A stretch of 64,000 bases of DNA from assembly GCF_022808985.1 (NCBI RefSeq), contig NZ_JAKZFT010000010.1:62001-126000 (forward strand). Reading direction: 5' to 3'. This document shows positions 44,319-53,487 of this stretch, piece after piece; the stretch's first letter is position 1; the number at the start of each line of letters is the position of its first letter. The position numbers and the translations under genes are program-made. The DNA is from Geotalea sp. SG265. Its GTDB lineage: Bacteria; Desulfobacterota; Desulfuromonadia; Geobacterales; Geobacteraceae. The notes beneath the pieces were generated by a model. That model searched no databases. It saw only the letters and a program-made list of their open reading frames with translations, and was not told the origin of the DNA.

Positions 44319-45059
44319 ATGAGCAATATTTATGAAGCGTTGCAGCAGGCAAACAATGATAAGAGACCCGAAATCTTCCCCGGTTCGGATGTGAAGCCGC
44401 CACTGCCTGGATCGGCGCCAGGGTTTGCCAATCAAAGTGACTACAAGACAATTGGCACCGATGCTGAGATGTACAATCTCCATCAGAACATCGATTACCT
44501 GCTTCCCGAACCGGCAAGGAAGATAATTCAATTTATTGCCGCCGGGGAGAGGGAAGGGGTCTCGACCATCGTCCGCCGTTTTGCCCAGACAGCCATCACA
44601 AATTTCGGCAAAAAGGTACTTATAATAGATGCTGCACACCATAACCCCACGCAGCACCTCTTTTTCAAGGTTGATTGTTCCGCAGCCCGCTATGGACAGA
44701 AGCAAACTGTCTGCTTTCCTGTGGCTGACAAAAGCCTTTTTCTTTCACCACTGTCGGCTCAGCATGCATTGATCCCAAGGGTCCATGACCGTGAGGAGAC
44801 CTTGGGAGTATTCGCCCAGCTGCGGGAACAATTCGACATGGTGCTCATCGATTCTTCGCCGGGAACGACTTCCCCCACCAGCATCGCGCTGTCACGCTAT
44901 GCAGACGGCGTTGTCATGGTCGTCGAGGCAGATAAAACATCAAGGCTGGTGGCAGAGAGCCTGAAGGAAAAAATCAGCCGAAATGGCGGGAACTTGATGG
45001 GGATCATCCTCAACAGGCGAAGATTCCACATACCGGAGTTCATTTACAAGCGTCTCTGA
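44319..45059 (+). CDS. CpsD/CapB-like protein with degenerate Walker A
   Basis: 246 residues, MinD/BY-kinase fold: MSNIYEALQQA start, KKVLIIDAAHHNP (Walker A' like), FDMVLIDSSPG (Walker B) and a VVMVVEADKT segment. The P-loop reads AAGEREGVSTIV (74-85): where bacterial tyrosine kinases have GEGKST, the Lys is replaced by Val81. There is no C-terminal tyrosine cluster. So it likely lacks kinase activity and acts as a partner of the Wzz protein. Start chosen at ATG 44319 with AGGAG site; a GTG one codon earlier is possible. Confidence 0.83.
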   Translation: MSNIYEALQQANNDKRPEIFPGSDVKPPLPGSAPGFANQSDYKTIGTDAEMYNLHQNIDYLLPEPARKIIQFIAAGEREGVSTIVRRFAQTAITNFGKKVLIIDAAHHNPTQHLFFKVDCSAARYGQKQTVCFPVADKSLFLSPLSAQHALIPRVHDREETLGVFAQLREQFDMVLIDSSPGTTSPTSIALSRYADGVVMVVEADKTSRLVAESLKEKISRNGGNLMGIILNRRRFHIPEFIYKRL

Positions 45060-45121
45060 GAAAGGTTTGCGCCGTCTAAATCCAGGCAGCACCGGATCCC
45101 TGGAAAGGCCAGGAGGAAGAC

Positions 45122-46225
45122 ATGCAACTGACAAGCGGTGTTGGGTTCATAGATCGTGAGTATGGCATCTACAGCGAGGAGTATTTCACTGAGGCATTAT
45201 GCCGCGAGCGGAAAAGATCGGAACGTTCAAACAGACCGTTCGTCCTCATGTTGGTGGAATTCAAGGATCGCCTCGTAACGGCTGGAACTGGCATAGCCGG
45301 CAAAGTAGTTGACATAGTATCGGAATCAGTCCGTGAAACGGATGTGCGAGGCTGGGTGAAGCGATCCTCCACAATCGGTGTGCTTATAACGGATATTGCC
45401 ATGGACGCCATAGCCCCGGTAACAAAGAAGATCCAGGCTAAGGTCGCCGAAAAGTTGCATAAAATTCCGTTGAAACACATCTCCATTTCCTTCCAGATTT
45501 TTCCCGAAAACAATATATCTGAGCAGGGCCAACCGTTCAGTCTGCTGTTCTATCCCGATGTTCTCAAAAGCAATGATTCGCGCAAGGGGTCGGCCATCAT
45601 TAAGCGTCTGATCGACATTATCGGCAGTGTTGCGGGGCTAATACTGTTTTCTCCTTTGTTTGCGGTTATTTCGGTGGCGATTAAGCTCAATTCCAAGGGG
45701 CCGGTCATTTTCAGACAGGAACGGTACGGACAGTACGGGAAAAAGATCACCTTCCTCAAGTTCAGGTCAATGTATGTCAATAACGATGATGCCATTCACC
45801 GTCAGTATGTAAAAAGACTCATCGAGGAAGGCGATGACCGGAGCAATGATAGCAGCGGCTCACAGAAGTTTTACAAGATCAAGCATGACCCACGGGTAAC
45901 GGCGGTAGGACGATTTTTGCGAAAAACGAGCCTTGACGAACTTCCCCAATTTTTCAACGTTCTCATGGGAGACATCTCTCTGGTGGGGCCACGACCGCCG
46001 ATTCCCTATGAGCTGGAAAACTATGCGCTATGGCACCGCCACCGTATCCTGGGAATAAAGCCGGGACTGACCGGCATGTGGCAGGTGAAAGGGCGCAGCT
46101 CCACGACCTTTGACGGCATGGTGCGTCTCGACCTCAAATATATTAGGGAATGGTCCCTCTGGCTTGATTTAAAACTCATGCTCCTGACCCCAATGGCAGT
46201 GGTCAGGGGCAAGGGGGCATGCTGA
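45122..46225 (+). CDS. Polyprenyl-phosphate sugar-1-phosphate transferase fused to a degenerate GGDEF-like domain
   Basis: 367 residues. Residues about 160-367 are a bacterial sugar transferase: membrane helix ([22 protein letters not shown]), [47 protein letters not shown] and [14 protein letters not shown]. It should start the repeat unit by moving a sugar-1-phosphate onto undecaprenyl phosphate. Residues 1-140 resemble a GGDEF fold ([33 protein letters not shown] ... [22 protein letters not shown]) but the GGDEF loop is lost, so it is probably a sensor, perhaps for c-di-GMP or GTP. Confidence 0.87.
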   Translation: MQLTSGVGFIDREYGIYSEEYFTEALCRERKRSERSNRPFVLMLVEFKDRLVTAGTGIAGKVVDIVSESVRETDVRGWVKRSSTIGVLITDIAMDAIAPVTKKIQAKVAEKLHKIPLKHISISFQIFPENNISEQGQPFSLLFYPDVLKSNDSRKGSAIIKRLIDIIGSVAGLILFSPLFAVISVAIKLNSKGPVIFRQERYGQYGKKITFLKFRSMYVNNDDAIHRQYVKRLIEEGDDRSNDSSGSQKFYKIKHDPRVTAVGRFLRKTSLDELPQFFNVLMGDISLVGPRPPIPYELENYALWHRHRILGIKPGLTGMWQVKGRSSTTFDGMVRLDLKYIREWSLWLDLKLMLLTPMAVVRGKGAC

Positions 46226-46267
46226 CATGGTTTTAATTACACTGCTAAGAAAGAAAGGAGCATCTAG

Positions 46268-47275
46268 ATGCTGAACATCGGTGTTATCGGCTACGGCTAC
46301 TGGGGGCCGAATGTCGTCCGCAACCTGAATGAAGCTCCCGGAGCAAAAGTCGTGGCCATATGCGATCTGGAAGAGAAGGCTCTCAGTCGTGCCGCAAAAA
46401 AGTATCCCCGAATGGTCACGACACAGGATTACAAAACGATTCTGGCGGACAAGGACATTGATGCCGTAGCTGTGACGACACCTGTTTCAACACACTTCGA
46501 GCTTTCCCGGATGGCACTGAATAATGGGAAGCATGTCTTCATCGAAAAGCCTTTCACTGCTTCCGTTGAACAGGCAGAAGAACTGCTTGAACTGGCAGAA
46601 AAGAAAAATCTGAAACTGATGGTTGATCACACGTTCATTTTCACCGGTGCGGTGAAAAAGATAAAGGAACTCATAGATGACAATACCTTGGGCGAACTCT
46701 ACTATTTCGACTCGACCAGAATCAATCTTGGCCTTTTCCAAAGGGACGTAAATGTTGTCTGGGACCTGGCCATTCATGATCTTGCCATACTTGATTTTCT
46801 CACGGGAAAATCGCCAAGTGCAGTGACAGCCACAGGTATTTCCCACTTTTACGATGAACTCGAGAATCTGGCCTTCATCACCCTGTATTACCCCGATAAC
46901 TTCCTGGCCCACATCAATGTCAACTGGCTTTCGCCCGTCAAGATACGGACCACTCTGCTAGGGGCCCAGAAAAAGATGCTTGTATGGAACGATCTTGTCT
47001 CTGACGAAAAGATCCGAGTGTACGACAAGGGCATCGAAGGAGATTTGACGAAAGAAATGTCCTATAAAACCCGGATCAACTACCGTTCAGGTGATATGTG
47101 GGCACCGAAAATTGACCAGATAGAGGCATTGAGCCATGAGGCAGAATATTTCATTCAATGTATTGAAAACGACCTTACTCCCATAAACGATGGTGCGGCA
47201 GGTTTGAGAACGGTGAAGATACTGGAAGCTATAATCAAGTCCCTGAAAAAAGGGGGTGAACTTGCTTATCTATGA
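46268..47275 (+). CDS. Gfo/Idh/MocA-family sugar dehydrogenase, WbpB/WlbA type
   Basis: 335 residues, NAD(P)-binding fold starting IGVIGYGYWGPNVVRNL, with the catalytic Lys motif HVFIEKPFTAS and DLAIHDLAILDFL (His). In Wbp/Wlb pathways this enzyme oxidises C3 of UDP-GlcNAcA before transamination and acetylation; the acetyltransferase and aminotransferase genes directly follow, which supports that role. AAGGAGC site. Start of a three-gene sugar-synthesis cassette. Confidence 0.87.
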   Translation: MLNIGVIGYGYWGPNVVRNLNEAPGAKVVAICDLEEKALSRAAKKYPRMVTTQDYKTILADKDIDAVAVTTPVSTHFELSRMALNNGKHVFIEKPFTASVEQAEELLELAEKKNLKLMVDHTFIFTGAVKKIKELIDDNTLGELYYFDSTRINLGLFQRDVNVVWDLAIHDLAILDFLTGKSPSAVTATGISHFYDELENLAFITLYYPDNFLAHINVNWLSPVKIRTTLLGAQKKMLVWNDLVSDEKIRVYDKGIEGDLTKEMSYKTRINYRSGDMWAPKIDQIEALSHEAEYFIQCIENDLTPINDGAAGLRTVKILEAIIKSLKKGGELAYL

Positions 47276-47322
47276 CTTTTACCTCTGAAGTATTTTAGAT
47301 CACTACAATGGAGGATGTCCCT

Positions 47323-47862
47323 ATGACAGAATTTCTTTGCATAGCCGACGATGTAATACTGGCCAGTAACGTCAAGCTTTCAAAATTCATAAATCTGTAT
47401 GGTTGTACCATAGGTGCCAATACAAAGATCGGCGCATTTGTGGAAATACAGAAAAATGCCTTTGTCGGCAGCAACTGCAAGATATCCAGCCATACATTCA
47501 TCTGTGAAGGCGTAACCATAGAAGATGATGTATTCATTGGACACAATGTGACTTTCATCAACGACCTCTATCCACGGGCGACTACCGGCGACGGAAAACT
47601 GCAGACAGAGGCGGATTGGCAATGCAATACCACGCTGATAAAAAAGGGGGCCTCCATTGGTTCCAGTGCGACCCTTCTATGCGGAGTAACCATTGGTGAG
47701 AATGCCATTGTCGGAGCAGGCAGCGTGGTGACCAAAGATGTTCCTGCTAACGCGATCGTTGCCGGGAATCCGGCGCGACTTCTGAAAATACTGGGGAAAG
47801 AGGAGTCAAAACATGAACGTCCCGTTTCTCGATCTCAAGAGCCAATATCAATCAATATCTGA
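47323..47862 (+). CDS. Left-handed beta-helix N-acetyltransferase, WbpD/WlbB type
   Basis: 179 residues of hexapeptide repeats (for example [47 protein letters not shown]) ending in [16 protein letters not shown], typical of trimeric acyltransferases. Expected to acetylate the C3 amino group of UDP-GlcNAc(3N)A. The last 50 bases overlap the aminotransferase gene in another frame, so the final 15 or so residues (after KEES) are probably not conserved. Start at 47323 follows GGAGG. Confidence 0.87.
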   Translation: MTEFLCIADDVILASNVKLSKFINLYGCTIGANTKIGAFVEIQKNAFVGSNCKISSHTFICEGVTIEDDVFIGHNVTFINDLYPRATTGDGKLQTEADWQCNTTLIKKGASIGSSATLLCGVTIGENAIVGAGSVVTKDVPANAIVAGNPARLLKILGKEESKHERPVSRSQEPISINI

Positions 47863-48934
47863 AGAAATTGAAACCGCAATCCGCCATGTCCTGAATGCAA
47901 CGGCATTCTCCGGAGGACCATTCGTGGAGCGTTTCGAGGATCAATTTGCCGCATTCAGCCAATGCCGGCATGCCATTGGTGTGGGCAGCGGTACCGAAGC
48001 GATCTGGCTTGCGCTCATGGCTCTGGGCATTGGTCGGGGGGACGAGGTCATTACCGTTCCGAATACCTTTATAGCCACGGTCGAGGCCATTAGTCTTTGC
48101 GGCGCCACCCCTGTTTTCGTCGATGTCGATGAACGGAGCTATACGATGGACCCTGCCCAGCTTGAGAGGGCCATCACGCCGCGAACCAAGGCGATCATTC
48201 CGGTACATCTCTACGGGCAGATGGCTGACATGGACCCGATCATGGCGATTGCCAATACGCACGGCCTTTATGTGATAGAAGACGCATGCCAGGCGCACGG
48301 GGCAGAATACCGGGGCAGACGGGCAGGATCCATTGGCAATGCCGGTTGCTTCAGCTTCTATCCCGGCAAGAACCTGGGGGCTTACGGTGAAGCCGGCGGA
48401 GTAGTGACCCATGATGACGAATTGGCAGCGAAGATCAAGATGTTGCGCGACCATGGCCAGTCAAAGAAATACTCCCACGCCATGATTGGGGTGAACAGCA
48501 GGATGGACGGGCTCCAGGGCGCCGTGCTGGGCGTGAAGCTGAAGTACCTCGACTCCTGGAATGATGGGCGCGCCAGGAACGCCGGGCTTTATCGACGGCA
48601 TCTGGCGGGGGTAGACAGCGTAGTGCTGCCCGAAAAATTGGACTACGCCCGTCACATCTACCATATATTCGCGGTCCGCGTGCAGAATCGCGAAGCATTC
48701 ATGGATGCCCTCAAGGAACAGGGCATTGCCAGCGGCATTCATTATCCTGTTCCGGTCCATCTTCAGGGTGCCTACAAATTCATGGGCAAGAAGAGAGGGA
48801 GCTTTCCGGTGGCGGAAAAATGCGCGGATGAAACAGTTTCCCTGCCCATGTTCCCGGAGCTGAAGGAGGAACAGATCGAACATACGGCCGATGTGATCAA
48901 AAAATTCATACGTCGCTCGCCGGGTGGGAGATAA
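47813..48934 (+). CDS. DegT/DnrJ/EryC1-family PLP aminotransferase, WbpE/WlbC type
   Basis: 373 residues. The PLP-lysine motif is [40 protein letters not shown] and [12 protein letters not shown] complete the family pattern. Should install the C3 amino group from glutamate on the 3-keto UDP-sugar made by the dehydrogenase two genes upstream. Together the cassette would give UDP-2,3-diacetamido-2,3-dideoxy-glucuronic acid; the UDP-GlcNAc 6-dehydrogenase is not in this window. Overlaps the acetyltransferase by 50 bases. Confidence 0.9.
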   Translation: MNVPFLDLKSQYQSISEEIETAIRHVLNATAFSGGPFVERFEDQFAAFSQCRHAIGVGSGTEAIWLALMALGIGRGDEVITVPNTFIATVEAISLCGATPVFVDVDERSYTMDPAQLERAITPRTKAIIPVHLYGQMADMDPIMAIANTHGLYVIEDACQAHGAEYRGRRAGSIGNAGCFSFYPGKNLGAYGEAGGVVTHDDELAAKIKMLRDHGQSKKYSHAMIGVNSRMDGLQGAVLGVKLKYLDSWNDGRARNAGLYRRHLAGVDSVVLPEKLDYARHIYHIFAVRVQNREAFMDALKEQGIASGIHYPVPVHLQGAYKFMGKKRGSFPVAEKCADETVSLPMFPELKEEQIEHTADVIKKFIRRSPGGR

Positions 48935-50049
48935 TGCCTTATCAGCGGGACAATCAGGCGGAGAAGGCATTGGCGATACCCGATTCAACAGGTGATTGTG
49001 CGAACGGGTCCCAGCTTTCCCTGGCTATTATCGATCCTCTCCAACACCCACAATGGGACGATCTGCTGCTTTCTCTGGAGGGCTGCTCCTTTTTTCACAC
49101 CACCGGCTGGGCCCGCGTTCTCTCGGAATCGTACGATTACACTCCCCTCTACTTTGTCTTGTATGGCAGTGACAGGCTCGAAGCGGTCATTCCTGTCATG
49201 GAGGTGAAAAGCATCCTTACCGGATGTCGGGGGGTTTCTTTGGCCTTTACCGATTATTGCAGGCCCATTGCCGGGGATCAGCGACAGTTTGACCATTTGC
49301 TCAAATCCATTGTCGCCTACGGCAAAAAGGCAGGATGGCAAACTATAGAGTTAAGGGGAGCGGGGGAATTTCTCCCGTCTGCAACGGCATCGGCTTCCTA
49401 TCTGGGTCATGTGCTGGAGCTCTCCCCAGACGAACAGCAAGTCTACAGACGCTTCAGGGGCAGCACGAAGCAAAACATCAAGAAAGCGAATGCGGCAGGA
49501 GTGGAAATTAACATATGTGACACACCTGCTGCCCTGGAGGTGTTCCAACGTCTTAACTGCATCACCCGCAAAAAGCACGGAATGCCACCACAGCCGGACC
49601 GTTTCTTCAGGAACGTAGGTGAACACGTGATAGCAAAGGGAAAAGGGTTCATCGTGCTGGCGAGCTGCGGGAAAAAGCCGATCGCAGCTTCGGTCTTTTT
49701 TCATTTCGGCAGGACCGGAGTTTACAAATATGGGGCATCGGACGATACCCATCAGCATCTCAGGCCTAATAACCTGGTGATATGGGAGGCGATCAAATGG
49801 TTCTGCAGAAATGGGTTCGAGTCTTTCTGTTTTGGCAGGACGGACCCGGGAAACAACGGGTTGCGACAGTTCAAAAACGGCTGGGGCACAAGGGAAACTA
49901 CCATACATTACTACAGATATGATCTGCGCAGAGACAGTTTCGTGCCAGGAGAAATCGAGCTGGACAGCCGTTACACCCGGCTGCTTGGCAAGCTTCCCAT
50001 CCCCCTGCTGAAAACGCTGGGGTCACTGTTGTACCGGCACAAGGGCTGA
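48934..50049 (+). CDS. FemAB/GNAT-like acyltransferase of exopolysaccharide locus
   Basis: 371 residues with the double-GNAT layout of the FemAB-like, XrtA-associated family: FFHTTGWARVLSESYDYTPLYFV at the N-terminus, FRGSTKQNIKKANAAGVEI in the middle and KYGASDDTHQHLRPNNLVIWEAIKWFCRNGFESFCFGRTDPGNNGLRQFKNGWG at the C-terminus. Such enzymes may transfer an amino acid or acyl group to a sugar. Its ATG shares one base with the aminotransferase stop (TAATG). Confidence 0.87.
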   Translation: MPYQRDNQAEKALAIPDSTGDCANGSQLSLAIIDPLQHPQWDDLLLSLEGCSFFHTTGWARVLSESYDYTPLYFVLYGSDRLEAVIPVMEVKSILTGCRGVSLAFTDYCRPIAGDQRQFDHLLKSIVAYGKKAGWQTIELRGAGEFLPSATASASYLGHVLELSPDEQQVYRRFRGSTKQNIKKANAAGVEINICDTPAALEVFQRLNCITRKKHGMPPQPDRFFRNVGEHVIAKGKGFIVLASCGKKPIAASVFFHFGRTGVYKYGASDDTHQHLRPNNLVIWEAIKWFCRNGFESFCFGRTDPGNNGLRQFKNGWGTRETTIHYYRYDLRRDSFVPGEIELDSRYTRLLGKLPIPLLKTLGSLLYRHKG

Positions 50050-50051
50050 TC

Positions 50052-51056
50052 ATGATTTCTACGACAAAACCGGTCACGCGCCGAGTCTATTATAAGCTCA
50101 AACCGTGGATTCCCAGAGAGCTGCAGATCTGGATCAGGCGATTGAATATGGCCGGCAGACTCAGGCAATGCAGTGATATCTGGCCCATAGACCATAATAC
50201 CGGTCAGAAGCCTGCGGGGTGGACAGGATGGCCTCAGGGAAAGCGGTTTGCTTTTGTCTTAACCCATGATGTGGAGGCTGTTCGGGGCCGTGACCGCTGC
50301 ATGATGCTTGCGAACCTTGAAAGCGGCCTTGGTTTTCGCTCCTCTTTCAACTTTGTCGGTAAGGGTTACCCGGTTTCAAAGATCCTTCGCCGTCGTCTGG
50401 TTGCCAGAGGATTCGAGGTGGGGCTTCATGGGCTTGTTCATGACCATCAACTGTACGAATCAGAGGATTCCTTCAGGCAGCAAGCCGTGCAGATCAACAG
50501 GATTTTGAAGGCATGGGGAGCCGTTGGCTTTCGCTCGCCATGCATGTATCACAACCTTGACTGGCTTCGCCAACTGGATATGGAGTATGACTCCTCTACA
50601 TTCGACACTGATCCTTTTGAACCGCAGCCCGATGGCGTGGGTACCATTTTCCCCTTTCATGTGCCGGGCAACGGCTGTGGGCAAGGCTATATGGAGCTGC
50701 CATATACACTGCCCCAGGACTTCACCCTGTTTGTCCTCCTCAAGGAAAAGACCATAGACATATGGAAAAGGAAGCTGGATTGGATTGCTGCACAGGGGGG
50801 GATGGCTCTGCTTAACGTGCACCCGGATTATATGAGTTTAAATGGGACCAGGCCCGCTTGCGATGAGTACCCGGTCGCTTTTTACGAGGAATTGCTGGAG
50901 TATGTCGCATCGAGATACCGGGGGGCATATTGGCACGTGCTGCCCAGGGACGTCTCCAGCTTCTGTTACGGACGTCTCGTCAAACGGACAATCTCTGCAG
51001 CCGACCAGGTTTCCTGTGAATCATCGATGAACAAGGCGGTGGTTCAATGGACATGA
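50052..51056 (+). CDS. NodB-type polysaccharide deacetylase family protein
   Basis: 334 residues. FVLTHDVEAVRGRDR holds the catalytic-metal Asp/His, GLHGLVHDH the metal-ligand His pair, and GFRSPCMYHNLDWL the following motif. No signal peptide is seen, so it may act on lipid-linked or cytoplasmic intermediates. Two bases separate it from the FemAB-like gene and its end overlaps the ATP-grasp gene by 10 bases. Confidence 0.87.
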   Translation: MISTTKPVTRRVYYKLKPWIPRELQIWIRRLNMAGRLRQCSDIWPIDHNTGQKPAGWTGWPQGKRFAFVLTHDVEAVRGRDRCMMLANLESGLGFRSSFNFVGKGYPVSKILRRRLVARGFEVGLHGLVHDHQLYESEDSFRQQAVQINRILKAWGAVGFRSPCMYHNLDWLRQLDMEYDSSTFDTDPFEPQPDGVGTIFPFHVPGNGCGQGYMELPYTLPQDFTLFVLLKEKTIDIWKRKLDWIAAQGGMALLNVHPDYMSLNGTRPACDEYPVAFYEELLEYVASRYRGAYWHVLPRDVSSFCYGRLVKRTISAADQVSCESSMNKAVVQWT

Positions 51057-52264
51057 CGAAGGCTAAGGGCGACTGCGACGGGCAGCACCGGCCTGAGGTC
51101 GCCGCAGTCATTCTTTCATCCCATACTACAGCCCTTGGCGTGATCAGGTCCCTGGGCATGATGGGGGTTCCGATTACCAATGTCTATTACCAGCGGCAGG
51201 ACATGGGCTATGTTTCCAGATATGTGAGTAAGCGTGTATCTGCTCCGCATCCGGAAAGAAACGAGGAGCAGTTCATTGCCCTGTTGGTGAGCCTGGCTAC
51301 GAGCGAAAAGCAGATTCTCGTGCCTGCGGATGATGCAACACTGTCGGTTGTTTCACGGTACCTGGCGGTGCTGGAGAAGCATTACATTGTTGCATGTACC
51401 GATTGGAGCGTTGCCGAACTTTTCATTGACAAGAAGTATACCTACGAGTTGGCAGAGCGAGAGGGAATCCCGGTTCCGAGAACCCTCGTTCCCTCAAGCA
51501 AGGAGGATGTGGAGCGCTTTGCCTCGAAGGTGATATATCCGTGTCTGGTCAAACCAAGACAGAGCCACCGCTATTTTGAAGCCTTCAGAAAGAAGATGGT
51601 CAAGGTGGAGAGCAAGGGAGAACTCGTTGCAGCCTATGATGAGGCTGCAAACGCGGGAATCGGCGTAATGCTTCAGGAGTATATCCCCGGTGACGATACC
51701 AGGGGGATCAACTATAACGCCTATTTCTGGGAGGGCAAAGCATTGGTTGAATTTACAGCCGAGAAGGTAAGGCTGGCACCTCCTGGCTTTGGTGTTCCTT
51801 CCGTTGTAAAAAGCAAGGATGTACCTGAGGTTGCGGGATACGGACGCAGGCTCCTGCGAGCGTTGAGGTTTCGCGGTTATGCCTGCACTGAATTCAAAAA
51901 AGACCCCAGGGATGGAACATACAAACTCATGGAGATCAATGGACGGCACAACCGCTCGGCCCTGCTGGCTCTCCGCTGCGGCATCAACTTTCCCTGGTTC
52001 CAGTACCGGCACCTGGTTGATGGAAAGGTGCCTTCTATCGATTTCCCGCCCATCTTGCGGGAAAACATCTATTGGATCGACGAGTTCAAGGATGTGGGGC
52101 GACTGACCGGAAAACCAGGGTGCAGTCTTCTCTCTTTTGCGCGTCCTTACCTGGCACCCCATGTATTTGCCGTTTTTGCCCTCAATGATTTCAAGCCTTT
52201 CATCAAGAGATGCGTCGATTCCGTGAGAGTTCTGGCCAGCTTCGTAGCTGCTCCGGAAAAATAG
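51047..52264 (+). CDS. ATP-grasp ligase-like protein, first of two in the locus
   Basis: 405 residues. An N-terminal alpha/beta region (VAAVILSSHTTALGVIRSLGMMGVPI) precedes an ATP-grasp core: FIDKKYTYELAEREGIPVPRT, YPCLVKPRQSHRYF, MLQEYIPGDDTRGINYNAYF and KLMEINGRHNRSALLALRCG (metal-binding Glu/Asn). Related proteins join a carboxylate to an amine. With uronic-acid synthesis genes in the locus, amide decoration of the polymer is a reasonable guess; no acceptor can be read from sequence. Confidence 0.85.
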   Translation: MDMTKAKGDCDGQHRPEVAAVILSSHTTALGVIRSLGMMGVPITNVYYQRQDMGYVSRYVSKRVSAPHPERNEEQFIALLVSLATSEKQILVPADDATLSVVSRYLAVLEKHYIVACTDWSVAELFIDKKYTYELAEREGIPVPRTLVPSSKEDVERFASKVIYPCLVKPRQSHRYFEAFRKKMVKVESKGELVAAYDEAANAGIGVMLQEYIPGDDTRGINYNAYFWEGKALVEFTAEKVRLAPPGFGVPSVVKSKDVPEVAGYGRRLLRALRFRGYACTEFKKDPRDGTYKLMEINGRHNRSALLALRCGINFPWFQYRHLVDGKVPSIDFPPILRENIYWIDEFKDVGRLTGKPGCSLLSFARPYLAPHVFAVFALNDFKPFIKRCVDSVRVLASFVAAPEK

Positions 52265-52394
52265 AAAAGAGGGGCGCGAACAAATGTGAAAGATCACCGA
52301 TTACCAAAGCTTCCACGAAAGGCACCGGATCATGGTTTGGTTCGGACATTGAGGTTGAGGAGCATCATAATGTTATACCCCACGAGGCGTTGTT

Positions 52395-53441
52395 ATGAGG
52401 ACTCGTAAAAAGATATGGATCGACCTTGATAATTCGCCCCACGTCCCATTTTTCAGACCGATAATCAAGGAACTGGAAAGAAAGGGGTATGGGGTGGTTG
52501 TTACAGCCAGAGACTGTTTCCAGGTTTGCGGCCTTGCTGATCTCCTGAAAGTCCCATACAGGCGGATAGGGCGTCATTACGGCAAAAACAAGTTGATTAA
52601 AGTTCTTGGCCTTGCAGTGAGAGCCATACAACTGGGACCAACGGCAATACGCGAGAAACCCCATCTCGCTCTGTCCCATGGTTCGCGCTCCCAGTTGCTG
52701 GTGGCGAACATGCTGGGCATCCCGTCGGCACTGATATTTGATTACGAGCATGCCAAACGGCTGCCGTTTGTTCATCCCGATGCCGTGATAGTGCCCGAGG
52801 TGATACCGGAGCATTCCCTTCGCAAGCATTCCTATGTCGGCAAGTATCCAGGGATCAAGGAAGATGTCTATGTACCTGACTTCACGCCGACAGCTGGAAT
52901 CCTGCAACAACTCGGGATAAAGTCAGGGGAAATCGCCGTTACTGTCCGACCGCCTGCAACGGAGGCTCATTATCACAGGCATCAGACTGACGAGCTTTTT
53001 GAAGCGGTGATGGAGCAGGTGACAGCCCGTGATGAAGTGCGCATGGTTCTGTTGCCGCGAAACGAGCGCCAGGGTGCGGAGATCAGGGAGAAGTGGCCGG
53101 AACTTTTTCGCAGCGGCAAAGTACTGATCCCTGAACTTGTTGTCGACGGGTTAAACCTGATCTGGCACTCGGATGTGGTGATCAGCGGCGGTGGGACGAT
53201 GAATCGAGAGGCAGCTGCACTTGGGGTGCCTGTTTACAGCATTTTCCGCGGGGAAACCGGGACAGTCGACAGGTACCTTGCCGACAAGGGCCGGCTGACG
53301 CTGCTGCAAAGCGTGCAGGACGTCCAGACGAAGCTGATCCTGGAAAAATGGAATCGCCCGCCCAAGCCTGTTAAGGGGAGCCGGCCTGCGTTGGGCAGAA
53401 TCGTCGATCAACTCGTTGCCATACTGGAAAACCGGACCTGA
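52395..53441 (+). CDS. DUF354-family glycosyltransferase-like protein
   Basis: 348 residues starting KIWIDLDNSPHVPFFRPIIKELERKGY, the DUF354 signature, with SHGSRSQLLVANMLGIPS and a C-terminal SGGGTMNREAAALGVPVYS that resembles the UDP-binding half of GT-B enzymes such as MurG or UDP-GlcNAc 2-epimerase. Probably a glycosyltransferase or epimerase of the pathway. Separated from the ATP-grasp gene by 130 bases with no clear terminator. Confidence 0.82.
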   Translation: MRTRKKIWIDLDNSPHVPFFRPIIKELERKGYGVVVTARDCFQVCGLADLLKVPYRRIGRHYGKNKLIKVLGLAVRAIQLGPTAIREKPHLALSHGSRSQLLVANMLGIPSALIFDYEHAKRLPFVHPDAVIVPEVIPEHSLRKHSYVGKYPGIKEDVYVPDFTPTAGILQQLGIKSGEIAVTVRPPATEAHYHRHQTDELFEAVMEQVTARDEVRMVLLPRNERQGAEIREKWPELFRSGKVLIPELVVDGLNLIWHSDVVISGGGTMNREAAALGVPVYSIFRGETGTVDRYLADKGRLTLLQSVQDVQTKLILEKWNRPPKPVKGSRPALGRIVDQLVAILENRT

Positions 53442-53487
53442 TTTCCTCCCTTGAGGGATCGGAGTGTGCTAGTGGGAGGCTCCAGGC

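Noticed and set aside
43074-50049. Exosortase (PEP-CTERM) sorting system
   Set aside because: Several companion-type genes are present, but no multi-helix exosortase and no PEP-CTERM tail was found in the secreted proteins; the C-termini of the malectin proteins lack the motif.
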